From: a virus
Direction: 5' to 3' (one strand)
Virus record (IMG/VR): IMGVR_UViG_3300048586_000548
Coordinates: 29,494-93,493 of that record
Length of the DNA: 64,000 nt
In this document: positions 13,987 through 21,755 of the stretch, one piece after another
How the letters are laid out: every line of letters starts with the position of its first letter
How positions within the stretch are numbered: the stretch's first letter is position 1
Translations under genes and position numbers: made by a program
The notes under the pieces: generated by a model
Databases searched by the model: none
Seen by the model: the letters and a program-made list of their open reading frames with translations, nothing else
Told to the model about the DNA's origin: nothing

Positions 13987-14010
13987 AACGCCAGCTGGTG
14001 AGCTGGCGTT
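13987..14010 (-). terminator. Hairpin terminator after the 14037-15815 genes
   Basis: Perfect 10-bp stem AACGCCAGCT / AGCTGGCGTT with a 4-base loop, followed on the - strand by TGTCGTTTG, a broken T-rich run. It lies 26 bases after the stop at 14037 and just before the promoter at 13978. Confidence 0.65.
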
Positions 14011-14036
14011 GGGGCGACGGACAATCGGGTGGTGGG

Positions 14037-14750
14037 CTAGAACACGTAGCGCAGGCTGACACTGGCGTGGGGACCGCGCATCTTGCCGTCCCACAGGTAC
14101 ATGCCGAAGTCCGCGGAGGGGACCAGGCCCTTGCCCACCTCAAACGCCATCCCTGCCCGCACCTGGGCGGGACCGGTGGGTGAATACGACCCTTCGATGT
14201 AGTTGTAGACTCGCTTCCGGGGCAGTGGCACGTCCACGTACGGGATCTGCACCTCCGCCAGCTCTCCGCGCCAATTCACCACGGCGAAGTGCGCGTCACC
14301 CGTGCGCACAATGCCCACCTGAGGGCTGAAGGCGGGACGCGTCAGCTGGTACTCCACACTCAAGGGCCCAAAGGCGGGCGGGGCGGTCACTTTTCCGGCG
14401 ATCACTCCCGCAAAGGTGGAGTCCAAGAACTCGGCGGTGCGGGTCTCGCCGATCACCTCGGTGTACAAGGTGTCGTGGCGCACCAGCGTGTCCCGCTTGG
14501 GCACCCCGATCTGCACCCCAGCGATCAGCTTCCCGTTGAGCTGGCGCGCGGCCTTCAGCAGTTCTGCCAGGGAGTCGCGCTCCACGACCGTGACGGCCAA
14601 GCGCGCGGCGGTCTCGGCGCTCAGGCGCTGCTCGGCGATCGCCTTCGCCTTGTTCGTCCGGGACGCGGCAAGCGCGCTCGAGACCACGCGATACCCCAGC
14701 GCGGCGAGCAGCAGCCCACCCACAAGCAACGCCCAATGTTGACGCTTCAT
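14037..14750 (-). CDS. Membrane-anchored coiled-coil protein with barrel-like C-terminus
   Basis: 237 aa. Residues 7-30 form one membrane helix (WALLVGGLLLAALGYRVVSS). A charged helical segment follows to about residue 85, then a beta-rich half with alternating hydrophobics and a final SVSLRYVF. A terminal Phe after alternating residues is the signature recognised by the outer-membrane assembly machinery. An inner-membrane anchor plus outer-membrane end would fit an envelope-spanning (spanin-like) protein in a diderm host. This is inference; the alternative is a virion or surface protein. Confidence 0.5.
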   Translation of the reverse strand: MKRQHWALLVGGLLLAALGYRVVSSALAASRTNKAKAIAEQRLSAETAARLAVTVVERDSLAELLKAARQLNGKLIAGVQIGVPKRDTLVRHDTLYTEVIGETRTAEFLDSTFAGVIAGKVTAPPAFGPLSVEYQLTRPAFSPQVGIVRTGDAHFAVVNWRGELAEVQIPYVDVPLPRKRVYNYIEGSYSPTGPAQVRAGMAFEVGKGLVPSADFGMYLWDGKMRGPHASVSLRYVF

Positions 14751-15079
14751 CGTCCGCGCACCAACAGCGACTGGATCGCGTCGAGCTTTTTGGAGACGTC
14801 CTCGAATTGCCGCTGGACGGTGTTGCTCAGGTCATCGACGCGGCGGCTCAGCGCAGGCGGGCCGCCACTCGCCAGGTCGCGCTCGAGCAGGGACAGTTGG
14901 GTCTCGAGCTTGGCCACCCGCTCCAACGCGCCGCGGCTGATTTCTCGTTCCCCGCTACTGTTGAGCAGGAGCACAAAAAAGGCTCCCATCACTGCGGGAA
15001 CCGCCCAATTCAGCATGCGGGCAGTAAAACTGGACCAGGTGCCCGTCATGCTGTCGCTGGGGCGCTTTGTTGGTGTCAT
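14747..15079 (-). CDS. Single-pass membrane coiled-coil protein (110 aa)
   Basis: ATG 15079; its stop overlaps the next ATG (ATGA). A membrane helix lies at about residues 22-41 (MLNWAVPAVMGAFFVLLLNS), followed by a long heptad-like region (ALERVAKLETQLSLLERDL and DDLSNTVQRQFEDVSKKLDA). It resembles small phage membrane proteins encoded with lysis genes, but no holin family is assignable. Its ribosome site GGGGAA lies in the stem of the hairpin at 15081-15132. Confidence 0.55.
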   Translation of the reverse strand: MTPTKRPSDSMTGTWSSFTARMLNWAVPAVMGAFFVLLLNSSGEREISRGALERVAKLETQLSLLERDLASGGPPALSRRVDDLSNTVQRQFEDVSKKLDAIQSLLVRGR

Positions 15080-15080
15080 G

Positions 15081-15132
15081 CCACAGTTCCCCGATTCAAT
15101 AGGCTACGAGTAAGTCGAATCGGGGACTGTGG
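15081..15132 (-). promoter_or_regulatory. Long hairpin covering the ribosome site of the gene at 15079
   Basis: Arms 15081-15097 and 15117-15132 pair over 16 bp with one bulged base. The downstream arm on the - strand contains GGGGAA, the only Shine-Dalgarno candidate, and ends one base before the ATG at 15079. No T run follows, so it is unlikely to be a terminator. It could hold translation down until opened. Confidence 0.55.
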
Positions 15133-15142
15133 AATCGTGGGG

Positions 15143-15388
15143 CTACGCGGCGGGGGTCACTCCACCATCCGCCAGCTCCAGCGCCTCGTACACCAACTCG
15201 CCCGTCGCCTCGTCCAGCTGGGCCAGCTGTTCCGGGGCGATGCCCTGGGCGTCGAACACCAGCGTCAGCACCCGCTGCCCTTCACGATCGGCCTCGGCGA
15301 GGGCGCTCCGCAGGGTGTTCACTGCGCGCTGCGTGTCCTGAATCTGCTGCAACTGCACTGCGGTAAGCTTCTTGCGAACTTCGGCCAT
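15143..15388 (-). CDS. Small helical hypothetical protein (81 aa)
   Basis: ATG 15388 with GGGGGATGACGC upstream, which overlaps the tail of the preceding gene's leader. The product (MAEVRKKLTAVQLQQIQDTQ at the start) is nearly all amphipathic helix with an acidic second half. No family recognised. Confidence 0.55.
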   Translation of the reverse strand: MAEVRKKLTAVQLQQIQDTQRAVNTLRSALAEADREGQRVLTLVFDAQGIAPEQLAQLDEATGELVYEALELADGGVTPAA

Positions 15389-15391
15389 GCG

Positions 15392-15571
15392 TCATCCCCC
15401 TGGTGTAACGTGATGCCCCTTGAGCCGCAACGTGGCGGCGAGTTCCAACAATTCCCATGCTCGTGCCTGCCAATTGACCCCCGCGGGCAGTTCCGCTGCG
15501 CGATACATTGCCATTTCCAGCAACGCACGCCCTCCTGCCTCCAATGCGGTCACACATTCATGACATGCCAT
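15392..15571 (-). CDS. Small hypothetical protein (59 aa)
   Basis: ATG 15571 to TGA 15392. The product begins MACHECVTALEAGGRALLEM and is helical, with a Cys-His-Glu-Cys at the N-terminus. The GAA box of the promoter at 15582-15606 lies only 10 bases before the ATG, so its transcript would be nearly leaderless. No family recognised. Confidence 0.55.
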   Translation of the reverse strand: MACHECVTALEAGGRALLEMAMYRAAELPAGVNWQARAWELLELAATLRLKGHHVTPGG

Positions 15572-15581
15572 AGTCTTTCCA

Positions 15582-15606
15582 TTCGTCGGTGACGCGTAGA
15601 CCTTAC
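15582..15606 (-). promoter_or_regulatory. Putative phage promoter GTAAGGT-N15-GAA (small-gene unit at 15.5-14 kb)
   Basis: - strand GTAAGGT 15606-15600, GAA 15584-15582, spacing 15. The TAA stop of the upstream gene (15603-15605) is part of the GTAAGGT box. Downstream gene starts at 15571. Confidence 0.65.
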
Positions 15607-15815
15607 GGGACCAGCGTGGCCGCCACCGTTACCACGGCACCCACGGTGAGTCCCGTGGCTTCCGCGGCGGTCATGCCGCCGATACGCACATTGATCGGTG
15701 CCACGGCGGTGCCGTAGCCGGGAGCTTGCGACGGCTCGTTGGGGCTCAGGATCACCGCGTAGGCAGTCCCGGTCATGGTGACAACTTCCTGGCGTTCAAT
15801 CACGGTGTACTGCAT
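15603..15815 (-). CDS. Small beta-rich hypothetical protein (70 aa)
   Basis: ATG 15815. The product (MQYTVIERQEVVTMTGTAYA at the start) alternates short beta-like stretches with Ala/Gly/Thr turns and ends TVAATLVP. It lies just after the fibre-type genes and may be a small tail-associated protein. No family recognised. Confidence 0.5.
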   Translation of the reverse strand: MQYTVIERQEVVTMTGTAYAVILSPNEPSQAPGYGTAVAPINVRIGGMTAAEATGLTVGAVVTVAATLVP

Positions 15816-15836
15816 GGGTCGAACCTTTCGTTGCGG

Positions 15837-16760
15837 TTAGCCGCCGCCACACGGATCAATGGCGGTGATATTCACGGTGTCGTAGACGTAGCTGCTGTAC
15901 TGGAATCCCGGGTCGTTCGCTGCGTTATAGGCCCGCATGGCCAAGTTGTACGTCCCTCCCGCCACGACGGTGTGGGTGAAGAACTGCCCCGAACCAAACC
16001 CCGCGGGGGTCACGCTCGAGTAGTAGCTGTTCACGTTCGTCACCGTGTACGGTGGTGCCGCATCGATGGACACCTCGATCGGGAAGGCGCTCAGCGGCGA
16101 CTGGAACACGTGGATCACGTAGCGCGGCTCGAACTCGCCGCCCCCCACGTCTTCACAGTAGGTGACATCGCTGACGACGACACTTGGGGCCGGAGGTGCC
16201 ACCTGTACCGTGATGTTCTTCGACACCACCGGGGTGAAGTCACTCCACTCGCCGTACTCGCCGTTGCGCACGAACCGATGGCGCGCCTTCACGTAGAAGT
16301 CGGTATTGCTGACGTTGTCCAGGCCCGGAAACGACCGCGAGGCCGAATCCAGGCCCCCCGCCCCACCGCCCGTGAAGAACGTGGTCACCGTGAACGGCGT
16401 GGCCGCCGAGTACCCATACGCCCACTCGACTTCCCCGTCGAAGTATTCGTACGGCTCATCGCCCGGAAAGGGGTCCAACGTGGGCGGTGGATTCAGGAAA
16501 TCCAGCTCAGCAAGCACGTCCGCGGGAGCGGTCTTCGTCAGGGTCAGCGTACCCACCGGGGCCACCGGCATGGGCACGCGGAAGACTTCCTTCCACACCC
16601 CGCCCGTGCGCAAAAAGGCGCGCCGCAGCCGACGCCAGCTCAGTGTTCCGCCGGACCGGTGCCGCACCCACAGCAGGTACCGATAGTTGACGTCCTGGGT
16701 CTTTGGCGGGATCCAGTCCCAGGTCTCCCCAGTGCGCACGCGCAAAAAGGACTTGTCCAT
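15837..16760 (-). CDS. Tail tip / receptor-side structural protein (307 aa)
   Basis: 307 aa, rich in Thr, Ser, Val, Tyr and Pro, with beta-sandwich texture. A stretch such as DFYVKARHRFVRNGEYGEWSDFTP and a final domain about 195-300 resemble fibronectin-III/Ig-like modules of phage tail proteins. It ends in DPCGGG. It follows the fibre gene at 16762 and is last in the tail series, the usual place for host-recognition proteins. Assignment rests on context and composition. Confidence 0.6.
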   Translation of the reverse strand: MDKSFLRVRTGETWDWIPPKTQDVNYRYLLWVRHRSGGTLSWRRLRRAFLRTGGVWKEVFRVPMPVAPVGTLTLTKTAPADVLAELDFLNPPPTLDPFPGDEPYEYFDGEVEWAYGYSAATPFTVTTFFTGGGAGGLDSASRSFPGLDNVSNTDFYVKARHRFVRNGEYGEWSDFTPVVSKNITVQVAPPAPSVVVSDVTYCEDVGGGEFEPRYVIHVFQSPLSAFPIEVSIDAAPPYTVTNVNSYYSSVTPAGFGSGQFFTHTVVAGGTYNLAMRAYNAANDPGFQYSSYVYDTVNITAIDPCGGG

Positions 16761-16761
16761 A

Positions 16762-17628
16762 TCAGTCGACGATCAACCACAGCGTACCCTCGGGAGCCGG
16801 GTAGTCCCCGCCCCCAAAGGCCACCGACGGCACCGTGGTGCTGGTGGTGCTGTACACCTTCCCCACCCGCGCGGCGCGCACGGATCCCCCGGCGGCCGCG
16901 CCGATCAGCGGGGCGTCGGCGGGACCATCGTCCCAGCGCACGAACGCGTCGGACCCCGTGGCGTACCCCGCCCCACCGAGCACCGCGCGCGTTGCGTCCG
17001 CCGTACCAGTGATCAGCCCGCCAGAGCGCAGTGCCGCGACCGCCCGAATGTCACCGTTCACGTCCAGCTTGTAGGCCGGATCTGTGCGCGCAATGCCTAC
17101 GTTGGTGCCGTTGTCGTACAGCAGCGAATTGCCGACGACCGTCGACGCGGTAAACTTCGCCAGGTAGTTCGTCGTGCCACTGACCGTGCCGCTCCCCCCG
17201 CCCCCGCCACCGCCGCTGGCATCCAGTGCTCCGGTGGTTCCGTTGTAGGTCAGGTTGGTCCCCAGCTTGACCCGCAGCTGCCCCGACGCCGGATCCACTT
17301 CCAGCCCACCACCCAGGTTGAGCCGCAGGAAGTATTCGGCTTCCATGCCGACCGTCAGGTCTTGCACGAACGTGAAGCCCTGGGGAACGTCCGCCACGGA
17401 ATACAGCTTCAAACTCAGCCGACTCGTGGTGTAGGTCTCACCCGCCACAGTCGCGTTGACACTAGTAATCGTCAGTCCCTTGTCCACCCGAGGCTCCACC
17501 CGCAGGTACGGGAGCCCCGTGGCCGTGTCGCTCAGCCGCATGCCCGACAGCAGCAAGTAGTTCATCGCCACGTCTTGCTTGATCGTATCCACACCCAGGG
17601 TGTGCTGCAGAATGCGCAACTGAATCAT
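16762..17628 (-). CDS. Tail fibre protein (288 aa)
   Basis: Residues 1-120 form a beta-rich N-terminus. A glycine-rich linker at about 138-148 (SGGGGGGGSGT) precedes GTTNYLAKFTASTVVGNSLL and YKLDVNGDIRA, repeats widely seen in trimeric phage and bacterial fibres. The C-terminal third resembles a short knob. It lies between the large fibronectin-like tail protein and the 307-aa tip protein. Its ATG at 17628 overlaps the stop of the upstream gene (ATGA). Host range determinant by inference. Confidence 0.75.
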   Translation of the reverse strand: MIQLRILQHTLGVDTIKQDVAMNYLLLSGMRLSDTATGLPYLRVEPRVDKGLTITSVNATVAGETYTTSRLSLKLYSVADVPQGFTFVQDLTVGMEAEYFLRLNLGGGLEVDPASGQLRVKLGTNLTYNGTTGALDASGGGGGGGSGTVSGTTNYLAKFTASTVVGNSLLYDNGTNVGIARTDPAYKLDVNGDIRAVAALRSGGLITGTADATRAVLGGAGYATGSDAFVRWDDGPADAPLIGAAAGGSVRAARVGKVYSTTSTTVPSVAFGGGDYPAPEGTLWLIVD

Positions 17629-20600
17629 GCGGGTTCTCCGGCATCTTGGCAGTACGCCACCAGGGCCTCAAACTCCACCATGGGGTCGCCCCCGTAGCCC
17701 GGCATCGCCGGACCATTGGTCGCGGCAAAGGTTTGTACCGTCGCCCCACTGGCGGCGTGGACCAGCCGCACGCGATACATCCAATCCGCCCGGAACAAGA
17801 ACACCCCCGGGGTGGGCTCGTACGACCCGGGGAACTGGATGTCCAGTGGCACGTAGATGCAGTGGCTGAAGTGTTCCCAGCTGGTGTTGGACACCGGCAC
17901 GGTCACCAGCGTGTTCCACACGAACGGGTGCACCGTCGACACGTCGATGGCGATCATGTAGAACGGGCTGGGGAACGACGCGTTCAGCGCGGCACCGTTC
18001 CACGTAATACGTCGCGTGTGGGGGGCCGCACAGTACGCAGGCTTCTCCGTGCCGGGATAGAACACGCAGATCCCGCGGTCCGTCGTCGCCACCGAGGCGG
18101 TGAGCGTCGCCGGTCCCGGCGGCGGTGGGGTCGCCGTGGAGGCCCAATAGACCGCCTTGGCGGTCTTGTAACTGGTGGGCCCGCCCCCAAACGGGGTGAA
18201 CGTCACGGTGTAGTTCCATTCCCGACGCACTGCGTCGGCCACGGAGGACAAACTCACGATGTCCTCGCCCACCGCGTGCAAGAACCCGCCGATGTCCGGG
18301 TCACCCGGCGTCACGCCGCTCGGGTCCATCTGCACATCCCGGCCCGCGACCAGGGAGACGATCGTGCTGGCGGTGTCCGACCGCGACGCCGTGATCGTCA
18401 CGGTACCGGTAGTGCTCGGAAAGATCGGGTAGCGCAGTTCCACGTGGTCGGAGGCAGGCGACGCGGTGGCCGTCGCTTCCTTCAGGCCCGGCGTGGATGG
18501 TCCCCCCGAGACGGACGTGGCAAAGGAGCGCGCCCCGTCCCGTCCAAAGGAATTCTCAGGGATCGCGATGCCGTACCACGTCCCCACGGACACGTTGAAC
18601 GTAAAGTTCGTTTGCGACACGCTGCCGCTGAACCGCAAGTACTTGTTGTCGACCGGGCCGTCCTGCGACCCCTCAGTCGTGGTGGGCCAGTTGCCCTTCC
18701 GCAGGTACACGCGCCAGTACTTGGCGTCGTCGTCCGCGCCGCTGATGCTTGCGGTCACGGTATCGGTCGTCGAATCGTAGCTCAAGGCGAAGCCCAGCAG
18801 GCGCGCTTCCGAGTCCGGATCCACCAGGGCGAGACGCGGGTTTTCCTGCACCACGCCGGTCTTGGTCCCAAAGAACTCGAAATAGAACTCGGACGCTCGG
18901 CTCCGAAACTCCTGCCCCGCGGTTGGCAAGAACGGCGTCACCGTGTCGTCGACGGCGATGTTCGTCCGCACCCGCACTTCCACGGCACCGTCCAGCAGCT
19001 CGTAGCCCTCGGTGTATTCCGCCAAGCGCGGCACCGTGCCGATCAGCGTCATCGTGGTGGCGGTGTTAGCCGCCACCTTCCGGATCACGGGCAAGGGCGG
19101 CTTGTCGGTTTCATCCACCAGGCTCTTCGGCCGAGGCAACAGTCGAATGTAGTAGTGATTCAGTGGTGCGGAGGCGTAGGCGTTCACCGTCCACGCCGCG
19201 AGCCCATCGGTCAGCAGGGTGTTGCCTTCCACCGTGCTGAGGCCTGTCGTGTCGCCTGCCGACACCACCGCAGGCAGCGGCACCACGGAGAAGGTGGCAC
19301 GCACCGTGTTCTCGCTGCGGTCGCCGTTCTCGTCCTTGTTGTCGAACGTGACGTACGAGCGCGGGGTCCGCACCAAATTCCGGGTCACCGTACCGCCCGC
19401 GGTGCCCTCCGTCTCGCTGGCCCCCGTATTCCACCCGGCGTAGGGCACCAGCGTCAAGGTCTTCTGCTGGCCCAGCGTCAAACTCACCGTGCCGGTGACG
19501 CGCTTAAAACTGCGGGTGTCCACGTGCCGCGGCACCAGCTCGGTGGGTTCCGGGGGCACGGCCCCCGCCGCAGGCGGATCGACGTACCACTTCACCCCCA
19601 GGGTGTCATCATCCACCACCGCGACGAACGTCACGGTGTTGTTGCTCGGATCGATGGACGTTTCCAGCGACGTGATCGACGGGGTGGAGTCGAAGTCCAC
19701 CAAAAAGGTCAGGGTGTCGCTGTCCAAGTCGTTCGCGTCGGTCGCCCACACCCGAATCCACATGTTGTCGGACTGCCGCTCGAGGGGCACGAATCGCGAC
19801 CGCACGCCGAGCGGGTCGTCCAGCACGGCGTCCAGGGCGTTGTCCACCAGGAACGGGAAGTCTTCCGCCTGCTGCGGCACCGGGAACAGCACGCGCGGCG
19901 TGGTGTCACCCTTCCGCTGGTAGTACAGCGACACGCCCTCGAACGCGGCTTCTTCGGCGGCCATCGGGCTGTAGGCAAAAATTTCCACGAGCGCGTACTT
20001 CGCAGGATCGTTGTACGGAGCCCCGAAGAACGTCTGCTCCGCCGCCACCAGCTGCCGGAACGCCACCACCGGGCCCACCGGGGTGTCCGGGTTGACCACG
20101 TCGTCCGCGGGCGTGTAGTTCCACACCGCGGCGTCGCTCATGGGCTGCTCATTGCGGGACCGGTCGAAGCTGGCGAAGTAGTACGGGCCGTAGTCCTCGG
20201 CGAAAAACGACATTTCGTCTTCGCGGTCAAACAGCCCGAAGTCCGTCATCACCTTATAGTCTTTGTAGATCAGCAGCGCCGTCCCAACGGCTGGGCCAAC
20301 CGGGGGCGCAAACGGATCCGCGCTGTTCCCGTAGACCTCTGGGGACTGGTTCAGCGTGATCGCCCCCGCCGTATTGGAGACCACCGTGTACACCAGCGGG
20401 TCGTCGCCAATCTGCACGTTGAAGCCAATCAGTGCGTCAACCTCGAGCTCCGGGTCGTCCACTTCGACCACGGGCCCTGTGACGGAGAACACCTCGTAGG
20501 GGTACTCGTCGTCGGCGGCACCATTCATGATGTCTTCGCGGTAGTACACGTTCACGCCCTGGTAATCGCGGTCATCCGGTGTCTTAAACCGGACAATCGC

Positions 20601-21752
20601 AATCTTATTGATCACCTTCGGAAAGCCTTCCTCGAAGACAATCGGTCCCGGCGCGAAGGTGTCACCTGCCACCACGTACCGCACATCGCTCAGGCCGGAC
20701 AGCACAGCTTCGTCCAGCAGGCCCACCGACTGCAGCGCGTACTCGTAGGGCAGCCCCGCCACCACGGCCAGGTCCTTGTATTCCATGACTGGAGCGCTGC
20801 CGGTGCGGGCGATCCGGATCAGCTCGCTGAACGAGCCCACTGCCGCCTGGGCGCCCACCCAGCCCGGATCAGACTCGCTGAACCCCAGTGGGAGTCGACA
20901 CCGCACCTCGGTGTTCTCGTCGTCATCCAGCTGCACGCGCACCACGGTGCCCACCGCATACGAGCCCGACAGCAGATTGGCGCCCGTCGCGATGGTGCCC
21001 GTGTGGTCGCCCTTGATGGTGACCACGAACTGATCGTCCAGCGCCACCGCGCCGACCGTCAAGATCAGTCCGTCGTCGTCCACCAAAGTGCCGATATCCG
21101 TCGGGGTCCGACGCAGCACGCGGTACCCCCCGGCGGTGGCCGCGGCGAACCACGTCAGCGTGTTCACCGCCGCCCCGGTCTGGGCGTCCAAGTACCCCGT
21201 GCGCAGGTTCTGCCACACCGGACGCGGCGGGCTTTCCGACAACCCACTCAGGGGCAGCGACACCGGCACCTGCACCGACGTGCGTGGGGCCTGCAGCAGC
21301 ACCGCCACCACGTACCGGCCCGGAGGAAATTGCAGCGGAATCGAGCCACTGCCCTGCCCGCGGCGCACCAGTGTTTCGTCGACGTACACCGCGTACTTGC
21401 CGCCGCTGCCCCCGAGCTCGAGCTGCAGATTCGCCGACACGGACTTCGGGGTATCGACCACCGCGCGGAGCATTTGCACCGTGCCCGTCGGCGCCGTAAA
21501 CGACACAAATCCGTCCGCGCACTGCAGCAGCGCACCGCGGCCGGTCGCCGACAAGAACGCCTGGTAGAACTCTTCCAGCTCCGGCAACACCGTGCCCGGA
21601 AGTTCCAGCAACAGCCAGGACTGCCCACTACCGTCGTTCAGCGCCGACAAGTCGCTCTGCACGGCACCGTACCAATTCCCGACCGGCCCGCCGATCTTGT
21701 TGGTATCCTGCCGAATCAGCTTGCGGACCATTTCCAGCAGTGACAACGCCAT
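17625..21752 (-). CDS. Large tail protein with fibronectin-like repeats (1375 aa)
   Basis: 1375 aa following the hub gene. The N-terminus (LLEMVRKLIRQDTNKIGGPV) looks like an attachment segment. The rest is a chain of beta-sandwich units with recurring patterns like SYVTFDNKDENGD, WRVYLRKGNWP and YYIRLLPRPK, as in fibronectin-III and Ig-like domains of siphophage central fibres. No enzyme motif seen. It probably forms the long tail-tip fibre or its collar. Confidence 0.7.
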   Translation of the reverse strand: MALSLLEMVRKLIRQDTNKIGGPVGNWYGAVQSDLSALNDGSGQSWLLLELPGTVLPELEEFYQAFLSATGRGALLQCADGFVSFTAPTGTVQMLRAVVDTPKSVSANLQLELGGSGGKYAVYVDETLVRRGQGSGSIPLQFPPGRYVVAVLLQAPRTSVQVPVSLPLSGLSESPPRPVWQNLRTGYLDAQTGAAVNTLTWFAAATAGGYRVLRRTPTDIGTLVDDDGLILTVGAVALDDQFVVTIKGDHTGTIATGANLLSGSYAVGTVVRVQLDDDENTEVRCRLPLGFSESDPGWVGAQAAVGSFSELIRIARTGSAPVMEYKDLAVVAGLPYEYALQSVGLLDEAVLSGLSDVRYVVAGDTFAPGPIVFEEGFPKVINKIAIVRFKTPDDRDYQGVNVYYREDIMNGAADDEYPYEVFSVTGPVVEVDDPELEVDALIGFNVQIGDDPLVYTVVSNTAGAITLNQSPEVYGNSADPFAPPVGPAVGTALLIYKDYKVMTDFGLFDREDEMSFFAEDYGPYYFASFDRSRNEQPMSDAAVWNYTPADDVVNPDTPVGPVVAFRQLVAAEQTFFGAPYNDPAKYALVEIFAYSPMAAEEAAFEGVSLYYQRKGDTTPRVLFPVPQQAEDFPFLVDNALDAVLDDPLGVRSRFVPLERQSDNMWIRVWATDANDLDSDTLTFLVDFDSTPSITSLETSIDPSNNTVTFVAVVDDDTLGVKWYVDPPAAGAVPPEPTELVPRHVDTRSFKRVTGTVSLTLGQQKTLTLVPYAGWNTGASETEGTAGGTVTRNLVRTPRSYVTFDNKDENGDRSENTVRATFSVVPLPAVVSAGDTTGLSTVEGNTLLTDGLAAWTVNAYASAPLNHYYIRLLPRPKSLVDETDKPPLPVIRKVAANTATTMTLIGTVPRLAEYTEGYELLDGAVEVRVRTNIAVDDTVTPFLPTAGQEFRSRASEFYFEFFGTKTGVVQENPRLALVDPDSEARLLGFALSYDSTTDTVTASISGADDDAKYWRVYLRKGNWPTTTEGSQDGPVDNKYLRFSGSVSQTNFTFNVSVGTWYGIAIPENSFGRDGARSFATSVSGGPSTPGLKEATATASPASDHVELRYPIFPSTTGTVTITASRSDTASTIVSLVAGRDVQMDPSGVTPGDPDIGGFLHAVGEDIVSLSSVADAVRREWNYTVTFTPFGGGPTSYKTAKAVYWASTATPPPPGPATLTASVATTDRGICVFYPGTEKPAYCAAPHTRRITWNGAALNASFPSPFYMIAIDVSTVHPFVWNTLVTVPVSNTSWEHFSHCIYVPLDIQFPGSYEPTPGVFLFRADWMYRVRLVHAASGATVQTFAATNGPAMPGYGGDPMVEFEALVAYCQDAGEPA

Positions 21753-21755
21753 CGC

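Noticed and set aside
17646-21743. A 1365-codon + strand open frame opposite the large tail protein
   Set aside because: High-GC antisense shadow: Arg/His-rich, no ribosome site, no motif, and it mirrors the real - strand gene. Similar long shadows at 25014-28058, 28453-31356 and 34072-36618 were dropped for the same reason.
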